From contig KL197740.1 in NCBI GenBank assembly GCA_000697665.1, forward strand, positions 182,496-232,276: a stretch of DNA of 49,781 nt, given 5' to 3'. The notes under the pieces are model-generated. The model was not told the DNA's origin. It saw only the letters and a program-made list of their open reading frames with translations, and ran no database searches. Both the position numbers and the translations under genes were made by a program. The stretch comes from Jaapia argillacea MUCL 33604 (lineage: Eukaryota > Basidiomycota > Agaricomycetes > Jaapiales > Jaapiaceae). This document shows, piece by piece, positions 22,222-32,545 of this stretch (within the stretch, counting starts at the first letter, position 1; every line of letters starts with the position of its first letter).

Positions 22222-25200
22222 ATGGCTATGGAGAAATACAGTTCGATCCTATGCCCAGCCTGTTCCCCAAGACCCAAAAGGTATGGTTATCTTTTTCACA
22301 CATATGGTTCTGCCCCTCTCACAGATTTACCTAACCAGACACTGGCAGCGATGATGGAAGAGTGGAAGCTACACATTCCCACATTTCTTGATCGTCTACT
22401 ATTGGGGGAAGGGCCTCCAGATCCTAGGGCCTGTGGAAGATGTGGTAGAGATGGCACTTGGAGCTGTGTGAGTTGTCTTGGCTGGCCAGTGTTTTGCATT
22501 GCATGTTGCAAGGATGTGTATATGATGAACCCCTTTCACCAAGTTGAACAGTGGACAGGAGAATTTTTTACTCCCCCATGGCTTTGGCAAGTTGGGGTCA
22601 GTCTGCACCTGGGCCATAGAGGAGATCCCTGTCCCACCAATCAGAATGTTGACACCCCACAGCCACCACCCCAGAATGGCGAACCCTTTCCTGATGAATT
22701 CAACCCTCCCCCTCCTAGTCCCATCCCACAAAGCTCTCCACAGGGATCTTCTCCTGAACCTATGGACACTTGGCCTGATGTCCATCCCCCGAAAGAGAGA
22801 CCAACCGTTAGAATTAGTCCAGTGAAGCTTGGGGAGAAGAAGGGGCAGTCTCAGGACAGAAGAGCAACTGTTGAAGATGTTCAGGAGGAAGAGGATGAAG
22901 ACTCTGTTGGGTTTGGGGTTGAAGATGATTGGGAGGATTATGGAAGCAATGAAGAGGATGAGGAAGATGAATGGAGAACAACTGATAAGCTAGAGAAGAT
23001 ACTCTTGAGTGCCAAGCCACTCCTCCTGCCCTATCCAAAGAAGGGCAAGGCACAGAATATGAACGTCGTCGACGCGACAGGTGTCCATCCTATGACCGTT
23101 CACTTCTGCTCTTGTGCAGCTCAGAAGTCCGAATTTGAACAGCTGCTAGACATGGGTATATATCCTGGGAGTGTCAAATGGCTGAGGATGGCTTTCACCT
23201 TTGCCATGTTGGACAGTTTTCACATTGCAAACCTGGAGTGCAAAACTAACGCCAGGGAATACTATCAAATTATTCGTAGAACCACCAGTCCTGCATTTCC
23301 TCATCGCGTCCAGGTGAGTGAAACTGGAATACTTCAACTTGATTCTGTCTATTCAACTCACTGCAGGATCGATATCGGGAGTTTATGAGAGTGGTTTGGC
23401 AGTGGCAACATTTGAAGGTCATGAAGTGGAATGGCTTTGGCCATGGGCCATACATGACTCTGGGAAGTGGTCAACTTGCGCTCTGGTGTGCAGCATGTCC
23501 ACAGCCGGGCATCAATCTGCTGGAGAATTGGAAGGAGGACGAAGAAAGGTCAGTGAATGCTTGATTTGTTTGACAATTGATGGTAACTTTCAATGCACAG
23601 GAAGCCATACCTGTACACCCAGACGTTGAATCTGGATGGAAACATGAAGGCAGAACAAATGGTGCAGAAATATGTTGATTTGGCCCTCACTGATGGTGGA
23701 GGATTCATGGTTGCAGATGGACCATATCAGGACTCCATTCAATGTTCAGTCAAAATCAAAGAGGTAAGCCTGCCTGCATGTCTTCAACCTGTAGCCTAAT
23801 GTATTGGCTCTTCACAGAAGGCAACATGTAACAATCTTTGGGCCATCTCAATGGGCAATATGTCTTCGAAGGGCCTACAAGTCACTGGAATCGGAGCTGC
23901 TGCCTGTGCCCGACACAGGTCTTTCTGTCCCCATTCATGTGTAAATTTTCAGAAGGGAGAAAGGTCAGTCCTCATTTTGCTGCTGCCTTGAATCTGCATT
24001 TACATAGGCGAGCTAGACAGCAGAACATGGACTATGCATTTGTCCAAGTGGTGAAGCAAACAATGGGAGGTCATGGGGGACTGACCTGTGTCATGTCGTT
24101 GTATGACATCAACTGTCAATTTGCTGTCAATCTGCTGAGAAGGATGGCCACCAATTGAAAACATCTGTCATTGGCACAAGGGATTGAAATCATACACAGC
24201 ATCGGCCTTTTCCACATTCACGGTCATCAGGACTCCTGCATGCCCAGGTACTCTCCAAACTATATTCCAGGAGCTGGTCAGGTGGATGGAGAGGTGATCG
24301 AGACCCTCTGGGCACCCCTCAACTGGATCACTTCCAGTTGCCGAAACATGGACAACAACCATCAGGCCAAGACCCTTGACATCCATATGAATGACAACAA
24401 CTGGAAAAAGTTGATCAACATTGGTGAGCCTTTCCATCTCTCTTTGATGCTCTTTCCCAAGCATTTGCAGTCCTGTCTCTGGTAAAGAAATATGTGAAGG
24501 CTCTGGATGGGGTCAAAATGAGCATGGAGGCATTTGGAAGCATCTGCAAAGGTGCCTCCAGGCAGGATATTATATCATGGAGTCGAGCTGAGGCCGAAGC
24601 GCAGGCAGGACAATTGAAAGATATCACAAAGATGGATATTTACGGGCTGAGCATCAAGGACAGTGAGCTGTCAGCCCCATATCCACTATGTTATGAGCTG
24701 AACTCAAATTCCAGCTCCAACAAAAGCTGAATTGCAGATCCAGCTAACACAAGATGAGGAGACAGGGAATAGGCCGATCCATGGATCGGCGAGTTGGATA
24801 TCTAACAGAATGCGCATTCAGGAAGTCCAGTGAGTTGCACATTGCTACAATATCCTCCTTTCCCAGATCTCATGTGATTCTTTAGACTAGAACTCGCCGC
24901 TGAGATCCATAAGTTGGGCCATCGTCCTACTGCTGCAAAGAGAAACAATATTGAAGACCGCCATCGCCATCTCCGAGATCACATTAAATTGCACAACGAG
25001 AATTTGTTAAAGTACCTTGGACAAATTCCAGACATCCCTGATGAATCCCCAGAGTTTGACTACAGAATTCAATACAACAATCTGGATGATGACGGCAATC
25101 CAGTATAGTATCAAGCTACAGACCCTGAAGATATCGGTGGGTGCAAAGATCCTGCAGAAAAGCTTCTGGTGACACTCACATCTACGATTGGTCTGAAATT

Positions 25201-26042
25201 GTGCACAAATTGAGCCATTTTGAACCTAGCAAAGCAGGAACTCACCCTCCAAAAAGGACAAGCCAACGAAACATTGTCACAGATCTGAGTCGCCCTACAT
25301 CTTCCGAAAATTCGTACCAAATTACAAGAGTCAGTCCAAGAAAACCTGGAGCTGGGGGTTGGTATCACAACAGGAGGCACAAGTTCAAAAGCATGCCAGG
25401 GTCTATGCCCAGCATTGACAAGCATTAGTCCATCTCGGAGCACCTGATGCCCTGTTGGAGAAGTATAGGGTTCTGGAGAAAAGCAATTGTCGAGTCACAA
25501 CTGGAATCATCGATGATCATTGGAGACGGGGCACTCGCAATACTGTGCTTCCTTGGATATGGAGCATTGTGGATGATCAAGAGAAGGGGAAGTATCTCAA
25601 AGATTGTGAGTGGTTCTCCTTCCCTCCAATGCTGAAGTTCTTATTGCTTCCTACAGTCATTCAGCTCCATTGGCTGCAAGCAAAAGCCATGCACGACCGC
25701 TGGGAAGAAGAGCTAACAATTATCATGCATGAGATGAAGTGGGTGTGTAAATATTTCGCACATCGAAGCTGTCAATGGTCTGCCTGAGCGATGGATTCGA
25801 TCCAGTCGCCGACTCTGGGTCACAAATGTTATGCACTTCACCAAGCTCACATGTGGGAGACGTTTGGCAAAGCGGCAGATGATGAGTTTTATCGCATCAA
25901 ATCCCTTCACCCTCCCCCAGATATTGACCAGTTTTCTGTTAACAAACCTCCTCAGGACATCGACGATTTCACTGACTCGGCGTCGGGGCTTGATACTGAC
26001 TTGGACATCAGGCCTGAGTCTGTCTCCGAGTCCTCGGAGTAG
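22222..26042 (+). pseudogene. KDZ transposase with CxC2-like zinc cluster (inactivated)
   Basis: DDE-type transposase of the Kyakuja-Dileera-Zisupton class. The N-terminal Cys cluster CGRCGRDGTWSCVSC with CIACCKDVYMMNPFH is the CxC2-like zinc module. After a Pro-rich and acidic linker come GVHPMTVHFCSCA and NLECKTNAREYYQ. The RNase H core has Asp 23635 in LNLDGNMKAEQ, Asp 24105 in SLYDINCQF and Glu in GEVIETLWAPLN (24291-24302), with GLFHIHGHQD between. The tail has RWEEEL, HEMKW and QAHMWETFGKAADDEF and ends SVSESSE-stop at 26042. Introns: 23314-23366, 23549-23600, 23764-23817, about 23964-24007, after 24423 and after about 24831. Another probable 44-nt intron (22281-22324) implies that the true start lies slightly upstream, in another frame. 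Breaks: TGA at 24156 and 25785, two further TGA near 25228 and 25285, and TAG at 25107; the TGAs sit where Arg is expected. Confidence 0.85.
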
Positions 26043-26178
26043 TGTCTTCCAAAAAAGGCAGCCCCATTGACCAACACCAGTGTCACACCTCTCTTTTGCT
26101 CCTTCCTCGTTCCAACTCCCACATCAAGCTCCACCCTTTCATTTCCAATCTCTTTTAATAATTTTTTATTGATCCTCA

Positions 26179-28760
26179 ATGTTCTTAGTTACAAGCAGTC
26201 GAGTCGACCAGGCTAAAGGAAGGTTGCATCACCGTATGGCCTCCCTGCTGCCCCCGGACGAGCAGAAGCGCTTTGAATCCATCGGGGCCATTCCTTACAT
26301 ACCAATATTCTACAATGCCATAGCTCAGCGACTCAATAGCGCCACCATGCTTTACCTGCAGACCTTTCCCATGGGATGTGACCATGGACTTACAAGGGGG
26401 CCACAGGTCGTGGGTATGAGAGCTGAATTGGTATGTTATTATGCTCTGTTCTTGGGGCTTCACTCAATCATTGTGGCAGACCATTGCCAACGTTGTCTAT
26501 GGGGAGGCCGTTCATGCGGGGTTCTCCTGTACCTGACCAGGCGAGAATTTCGATGTCCTTTATCAATTCTTCTTTGATGATCAGTACTTGGATCCCTTCA
26601 CCGTTCCCGCCATATGGACACCCATCAAAGATGTTCTCTATCCAGAGTTACCCAAGATAGCTGTTGAGTATAACACCTTCATGTGGCTTCCAAACTGGTG
26701 GTTGAGTACCGATCTTCGCATCGCCATTCCAGAATATCTCACTGCCATAGGTCTTACAGTAGGTTATCAACCGTCTCATCATTGTCGTCACACTCATTAT
26801 TGCAACAGTTTGAGTCCATGAGATGGGTTCAGATTGCCCGTGTTCCTGAGTTTGTCAGGCCCAAGGAGTTCTTGACCACAGAGAACATCTATCCTTGGGA
26901 GTGTGTCCTCCTTGGAGTAGAGTGGCATACTTCTCATCCCAATGTGCAAGTCGTGAGTGTTTTTCTTCTTTCCCTCATCACAATCCTCACCCATCGGTAG
27001 ACCTCTACCCGCCTGGGGTATGATGCATTGTTTGCAGAGGCATTAACTGTGCTACCCCTCAAGCGACATGCCACTGTCCTCACCCCGAATAAGCCATATG
27101 CTGAGATCATTGCTTGGTACGAGGCTTTGGACCATCAGCACCTACTTCCTAGAATGATGGATGGTACCATCATGAACAGCATGTGAAAGGTGATGCTTAT
27201 CCAGAAGATCACCATGGACAATCTCCACAAATGATTCAAGGAGTTGATTGTTGCAATTTCCACCCTGCTTGTGGACTTGAGGCAGCACAGAGAAATGAAG
27301 GCAATCGTCACTCAGATTCTCAGCGGAACCTAACCCAGTCTTTGGTAGTCAATATCTTGGTACGCTTTGAAAGGCTTTCATCTATATTGGATACTACTCT
27401 GTCATTTCTTGTGTTAGTTAACCATACAATTGTATGCATTGTGATCTCTGAGCTTTTCAGCCATCGGCGATGCTTCGATGTGGCATTTGCTTGCCCGCTG
27501 GTACATTGTCTCCACTCAAATCACGTGCAATTTGGGCTCCAGTCCATCGGAGTTGATTCATCCTTGACATACATTTTTGTGTGCCTCATTTTAGCCACCC
27601 TTTGCACTTCCAATGGATCGCTCCTCTCATAACACTCATGTTGCTGCACTTACTGCCTGTACCTGATGTCTGTCTTCTCTACTATCTCCCCCAGAAACGG
27701 AAAGACTCAGCTGCAGTAATGCTCATGAGTATCTTGAATGGTACTATGTGTATTTGGGTCAAAGATTGCTCAAAGCCAGGCGGTTGTATCTGAGGTTGTA
27801 TCCAGGTGGCTGTAGTGATGTGAACGTGCAGATGGAATGGGTGATGGGAATGAGGGCCAAACTGGTGTGTGCACCCTGTCTATGTTTCATTGGTGAGCTC
27901 ACCTGTTTATAGACCCTTGGCAACATGATTTGGAGGGATGCATCAAAGTCCTCCCTGGCAAAGTTCCACCCCATAGCTTCCTTGTCGGTCACCTACTGCT
28001 TCTTTTTTGACCCGGACTGTGCTGGTAACCCTGCCCTGATCCCCATGGACTGGAACCCAGTCATCAAGGCTTTGGCACCATGCCCTGAATTCAAGAGAAG
28101 CACAAGCAACCCCTTTATAAAGCTGCACCGTTGGTATGTCAGCCCACATCCGAATCAGGGTGTCAACTTGTTTCTTGCTCAAGCTGGGCTTATTGTGCGT
28201 ATAATTATCCTTCATTTTGGCTTGTCGCACTTTTTTACCCAGCAAATGAGTCTTGCTCGGAGGTGTGCCTGAAACCTTCCATCCCAACGTAGCTGAACAC
28301 CCCTCAACCATGTTTCCTTGGGAGGAAGGCCTCATGACTCAACAATGGCGTAATCTTTACCCACAGCCACCTGTGAGTCTGCTCCTATGTTGTTTCACTC
28401 TGTGATATCTCACATTCTCTTCGATTGCAGTGCTCCGCCCATATTGAGATGGATTGTATCCTCTCAGAGATCGAAGCCTTCCTTCCTCGCTCAGCCAACT
28501 TTGTTGCCTTCAAAGGTGTTCGCATCTCCTATGAACACCTGTCCAAAGTGCTTAGCTGCGCCTGGAGGTTGGACAAGAACCTCTATTGGCCCAAACTCAC
28601 TGATGGGGTCCAGATGCATGGACTTCAAAGGCTCCTGTTTCTGAAGAATGTTCAGCTGGACATTCTGTTGGCAAGGTATCTGGAGGCCTGGGAGGTCTTG
28701 GTGCAGCTGTTTGAGGATCTCAAAAAGTATCAGGAGATGAGAGCCAGGCTCAGTCGTTAG
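26179..28760 (+). pseudogene. Hypothetical multi-exon KDZ-element cargo gene
   Basis: At least five coding exons are visible, but no domain was recognised. They contain RMASLLPPDEQKRFESIGAI and MLYLQTFPMGCDHGLTRGPQ (26179-26410), TIANVVYGEAVHAGFSC then PGENFDVLYQFFFDDQYLDP (26511-26760), MRWVQIARVPEFVRPKEF (26811-26950), TSTRLGYDALFAEALTVLP (27001-27190), NMIWRDASKSSLAKFHPIAS and LHRWYVSPHPNQGVNLF (27912-28195), and EIEAFLPRSANFVAFKGVRI through to MRARLSR-stop (28430-28760). GT-AG introns lie between them. In-frame TGA at about 26534 (C-T-stop-P), 27183 (NSM-stop-KV) and 27231 (HK-stop-FK) each fit a lost CGA Arg codon. It lies on the same strand directly after the transposase. Possible roles (accessory to transposition, or carried gene) are speculation. 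Confidence 0.5.
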
Positions 28761-29238
28761 ATACCCATGAGATCATTGCCCAATGTAGTACATGTTTTTT
28801 GGCACAATCACAATTCCTGTTCCTCGCTTCCTATTGTCAGGCTGAAAACACAAATTTGCTCCTGGTAGGATATTTGATGCAATGATGGTTGCTATAGGGC
28901 AGGGTAGAGTGGGTCTTCAATCGCTGCAGAACAGTTTGACCCCCGACATCGGAGAGATAGGCTCATGAAGCCAATCGTTTCTGTAACACTCTGCTACTCT
29001 GCTGTTACCTGCAATAACTCTGTAGGTTTGAAATAAATGTCAATTTCAATCTGTTATATTCTTTAAGTAGGTCATCGCCGGTTGTGCAAGGCCACTCTGA
29101 CTCTGATGATGGCTCGTTGTTCTTAACAGTGCCGATGATCCTGTGTCTCAGCAATCAGACATTGTGGTAGCTATTCTATGTCAGCCCCTCGCATTTCACC
29201 CATGAAATTATTAAATGTGGATGCTTGATGCATTTGAC

Positions 29239-29596
29239 AGATAATGCTACATCTTCCGCAAAGACATTTGCCCATCTCTGAATCGGCAACTTCATGTGAT
29301 CTTTGGTCCTTGCAATACACAGACGGTCTTCCTATTTACTGTCCATGAAATTCTACCCAACGTGGGTTACCAAGACTTGGTGCATGTGCATCAGGCCAAT
29401 GATGTATCTGTGTGTGGGCAAAGACAGGAATTACTTGCCCACTAATGCATCTTTCAACATTTTGAGTGTGATCTCCTTCTATTTATGGCCTCCTTTGCTC
29501 CGCCAACAGAGGATCTACTGATCGATGGATGAAATATGCCAAGGAACACTGGACTGATAGAATATCGACTATGGCCTGATTACATTGTAATCTTAC
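29239..29596 (+). pseudogene. Small hypothetical gene remnant
   Basis: After a possible acceptor (TTTGACAG at about 29239), one frame reads CYIFRKDICPSLNRQLHVIF, then VFLFTVHEILPNVGYQDLVH, CDLLLFMASFAPPTEDLL and EYRLWPDYIVILPYELP-stop. It is broken by TAA near 29445 and TGA near 29530. The amino-acid pattern is protein-like but the family was not recognised. Upstream (28761-29238) no gene was seen. Confidence 0.35.
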
Positions 29597-29639
29597 CCTA
29601 TGAGCTGCCATGAACTCTGGGCAGTAATATGCGTGTTCC

Positions 29640-30300
29640 CACCCTGTTAATCAATACCTGAATCGCCTCCAAATCACAAATCACCACAAAAACTTACATC
29701 ATTATTATACACTTAACACTACATATCTACAACACCTCCCCACTCTGATATAGACACAGTGAGTCATCCCCAAATCCATTCCTTGACAGCTTATAATGAC
29801 CCCAGCAACATGCCTCCAGCTCCAATATCAGACTGCTTCATCTCTGTATTATCCTGTTCAAATGTTCAGATGACCCCAATAGCATCCCTCCCCACCCCGA
29901 TATGAGAAGGGATCATCTCCAAATCAAACCTTCAGATAACCCCAGTAATATGCCTTCCCCACAGATATGCTGAGCCATCCCTGAATCACTTTGTCGAGTG
30001 CTTCAATTGACCACGGTAACATGCCCCTCCAACTGTGATATTGCAGTGTATCATGTCCAAAATCATGTTGTTACAACTTGAAAGTGACCCCAGCATCATG
30101 CTTCCCCTCTCCTTATCACTGGATATAATCCATGAACTCATCCTGGTAACATGTGCCCCCCCGCCATTGACCCGCCTGATAACCTGCAAATCACCCTGGG
30201 CAAGCAATGAAGCAACCCTGTTGGTATGCCTCATCGCCATTTCAATAACTGAATCACCTCTGAAGCTGTGCATCTTTGCCATCAACGGCCCTTGACATAC
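29640..30300 (+). repeat. Diverged tandem repeats with an ATGCC(T/C)CC word
   Basis: The phrase GACCCCAGYAACATGCCTCC recurs with a GATATGA or GATAT word and CATCYCCAAATC at roughly 70-95-bp spacing (near 29790, 29875, 29940 and 30010). Degeneration is strong. It is probably part of the right subterminal region of the element. Confidence 0.35.
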
Positions 30301-30369
30301 CCAATTAACTCCTGAAGATACTCCAAATTATCTTACAGCAACTTCAATAACTACAAACTGCTCCAATGA

Positions 30370-30850
30370 TGCTCAAAGTATCCCAAAAACACTCCAAGAC
30401 CATCAGAAAAGAGCATGAGAAACACCCCAAGACCATCCCAAAACAACCCAAATACCCCCCCATAGCACCGACACACTGCTCTGAAGACTTGGAAACCATC
30501 CCCAATCCACTCACAATACTCTCTCAAAACTATCCAAACACACCCCATAGCATGAAAAAACAGCTCCAAAGACTTAGAAACCATCCCCAGTCCACCCCTG
30601 ATACCCTTTCAAAACCATCCAAATATCCCCTGTAGCATTGAAAAACTTCTCCGAAGACTTGGAAAGCATCCCCAATACACCCCCGATACCCTCTCAAAAT
30701 AACCCAAACACACCCCATAGGATAAAAAAACAGCTCCAAAAACTTAGAAACCATTCTCAATCCACCCCCTAGACCATCCAAAACTACCTTCAGAAAACAC
30801 CCCGATCATCCCAAAACTACCCAAAATCCCCTGAGGCTGTTCCCTAATCA
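30370..30850 (+). repeat. C/A-rich tandem repeat, about 85 bp x 4-5
   Basis: Units share CCAAAGACTTAGAAACCATC, CCCAATCCAC, ACCCTCTCAAAA and CACACCCCATAG. Strand composition is extreme: almost no G on the plus strand. The long frames in it on both strands are repeat artefacts. Confidence 0.55.
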
Positions 30851-30974
30851 CCCTCTTCCAATCACATGCCTGGTACTTCTTGCCTCCAACTTTATGTGCT
30901 AGCCACCTTCTCAGCAACTTCCGTATCTATATATGTTGATGCAGGTCTTTGGAGATCTGCCCCTCTATGTCACT

Positions 30975-31165
30975 TCCCATGCTGTCAGCCGGCAGGGTAC
31001 CAACTGACCTGGATCATACACTACATGATATTGGCCACCCCATTGATGCCATAGGGCAGCTGGCAGGATACCAACTGGCCTACTTCTTCCACTGCACGAT
31101 ATCGGCCACCCTGTTGGTGACGTAGGACGGCTGACAGGCTACCAACAGACATACATGGCGTACCA
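30975..31165 (+). repeat. Right subterminal tandem repeat, about 73 bp x 2.5
   Basis: The units carry GGCAGGGTACCAACTGACC, GGCAGGATACCAACTGGCC and GACAGGCTACCAAC, each followed by GATATTGGCCACCC-type and TTGATGCCATAGG-type blocks. They sit just inside the right terminal inverted repeat, mirroring the left subterminal repeats. Confidence 0.5.
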
Positions 31166-31267
31166 TACTATATCAAGCCTTGGTCGGCTGCTCTAATAGT
31201 AATGCATGGCAGCCTGTACAATAACAACTACTGTCGGCCGGTGTCAATTCATTCGATAACAATGGGT

Positions 31268-31317
31268 TTTGGTACTGTCAGGTGGTGGGTTAGTAATGGG
31301 GATAAATAGCTGAACAG
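31268..31317 (-). repeat. Right terminal inverted repeat
   Basis: It reads TTTGGTACTGTCAGGTGG and ends AGCTGAACAG. The reverse complement pairs with 9088-9136. Beyond it, TGTGGTTCAGTTG resembles the left flank. Confidence 0.65.
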
Positions 31318-31952
31318 TGTGGTTCAGTTGATTGTTGTTCAGTCATTTTGACTATCATTCAATTTTATTGCTTGCAACATGGTAGGGGTGCTGTTTTGCT
31401 GGCTCCTCCATCCAATGCTGATCCCGAGCCCATCAACAAACAAATAGGTGTTATGAACATGTCCTGACCAACAAATTACAATTTACCTGACTACTACTGT
31501 GTCTCTCTCCACCATTCATGAATGACATGCTTCAAGTGCTAGTTGTGAATGCAGTGTTGAGGATGGTAGTGTTGTTCTCATACATGTAGAAGATGGGAAT
31601 GATGGTTCTTAGAAAAAATTTGAGATTGTGAAGGATTTGGCAACATAGTTGAGAGATGGTTGGTGAGGGGTTTGATAAGGGATATTTATGTTCAGATATC
31701 ATTGTCTGTTATTTCTTGTAGAAGCATTGTATCACAGAGACAATGATTAAGTCAGTGTGTCTTTGCCCACACTTCTTTTGCATTGTAACTACTGAAATTG
31801 TATGTATGCTGCAAGTGACAATCTTAGGTGGACTCAGTATGAAAGATCACATATTACTAGCATAAATGATATAAGGAGTGCATATATGAGTTTCAACTGA
31901 CACAAATACATGATTTGCAGTGAGACACCAAGATAAAAGACTTGAAACAATA
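31318..31952. other. Right half of the locus split by the transposon, then intergenic
   Basis: AACATGGTAGGGGTGCTG (31376) to about 31450 (GGCTCCTCCAT, GATCCCGAGC, AACAAAC) is homologous to 48243-48340 and to the mirrored 38830-38735. It is the continuation of the A1 locus. No gene is seen from 31450 to 31952. Confidence 0.5.
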
Positions 31953-32545
31953 TTAGGCTAGGCTATCAAGGTCTTTAGGCCAGGTTGCTAGATAGCACAA
32001 CATGAGCATAGCTTGAGAATAAGATAAGAACACCTACTTTGAGTGTACTTCAGACAGATTTCCAGGAGGTCATCAGCATAGGATGCAATGACTTGTTTAT
32101 CCTTCTTCAGCCTCTCTCCAAAATGTAACCTCCCAGAAAACTTTAATTCTATATCTTTCATCAGCATGCTGTACTGATTGCTACTGTGAAATGCTATAGC
32201 AATGTGGTTAATGGAGGCCCGAAACTTCATTTGAGGATGAAATTTTCTGAAAAAAAAGGCATTATGCACAATGATTATAAGGCCTGTTGAAAGCAGAACC
32301 ACAGTCAGGTGGTAGTAGTTGAAATAGAGAGAAAAACCAGCCAGCAAGGAAGGAAACAATATCAAATATGTTTTGTGTTTGAACAGGAGGCTGAAGGAGA
32401 TCATCAATTTATGGACTAAAGGTAGACTGGTATATAAACACACAGAAACATTCAAAAGATCCTTGACCATTAAGTCAAGAGTCTAAGAGCATGAAACATA
32501 TCATAATGTAAGATGCTGGCAAAAAAGGGAAAAACAAGCATAAGT

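Larger units (their letters stand above)
9088..31317. mobile_element. Large KDZ DNA transposon carrying TET/JBP and cargo genes
   Basis: The element is bounded by inverted termini beginning CTGTTCAGC at 9088 and, reverse-complemented, at 31317; they match over about 49 bp at roughly 90%. It contains a KDZ transposase, a TET/JBP dioxygenase, multi-exon cargo genes on both strands and subterminal tandem repeats at both ends. The direct repeat GTGGTTCAGT occurs next to each end (9074-9083 and 31319-31328), but not perfectly abutting, so a target duplication is possible and not proven. The flanking sequences are contiguous in the paralogous locus at 48.19-48.26 kb, which acts as an empty site. 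KDZ elements linked to TET/JBP genes are known from basidiomycetes. The exact span is inferred. Many inactivating TGA codons suggest a dead copy. Confidence 0.65.

Noticed and set aside
30351-30781. Long frames on both strands in the C/A-rich repeat
   Set aside because: They follow from the 85-bp repeat and the lack of stop-forming bases; the peptide merely repeats with the DNA.
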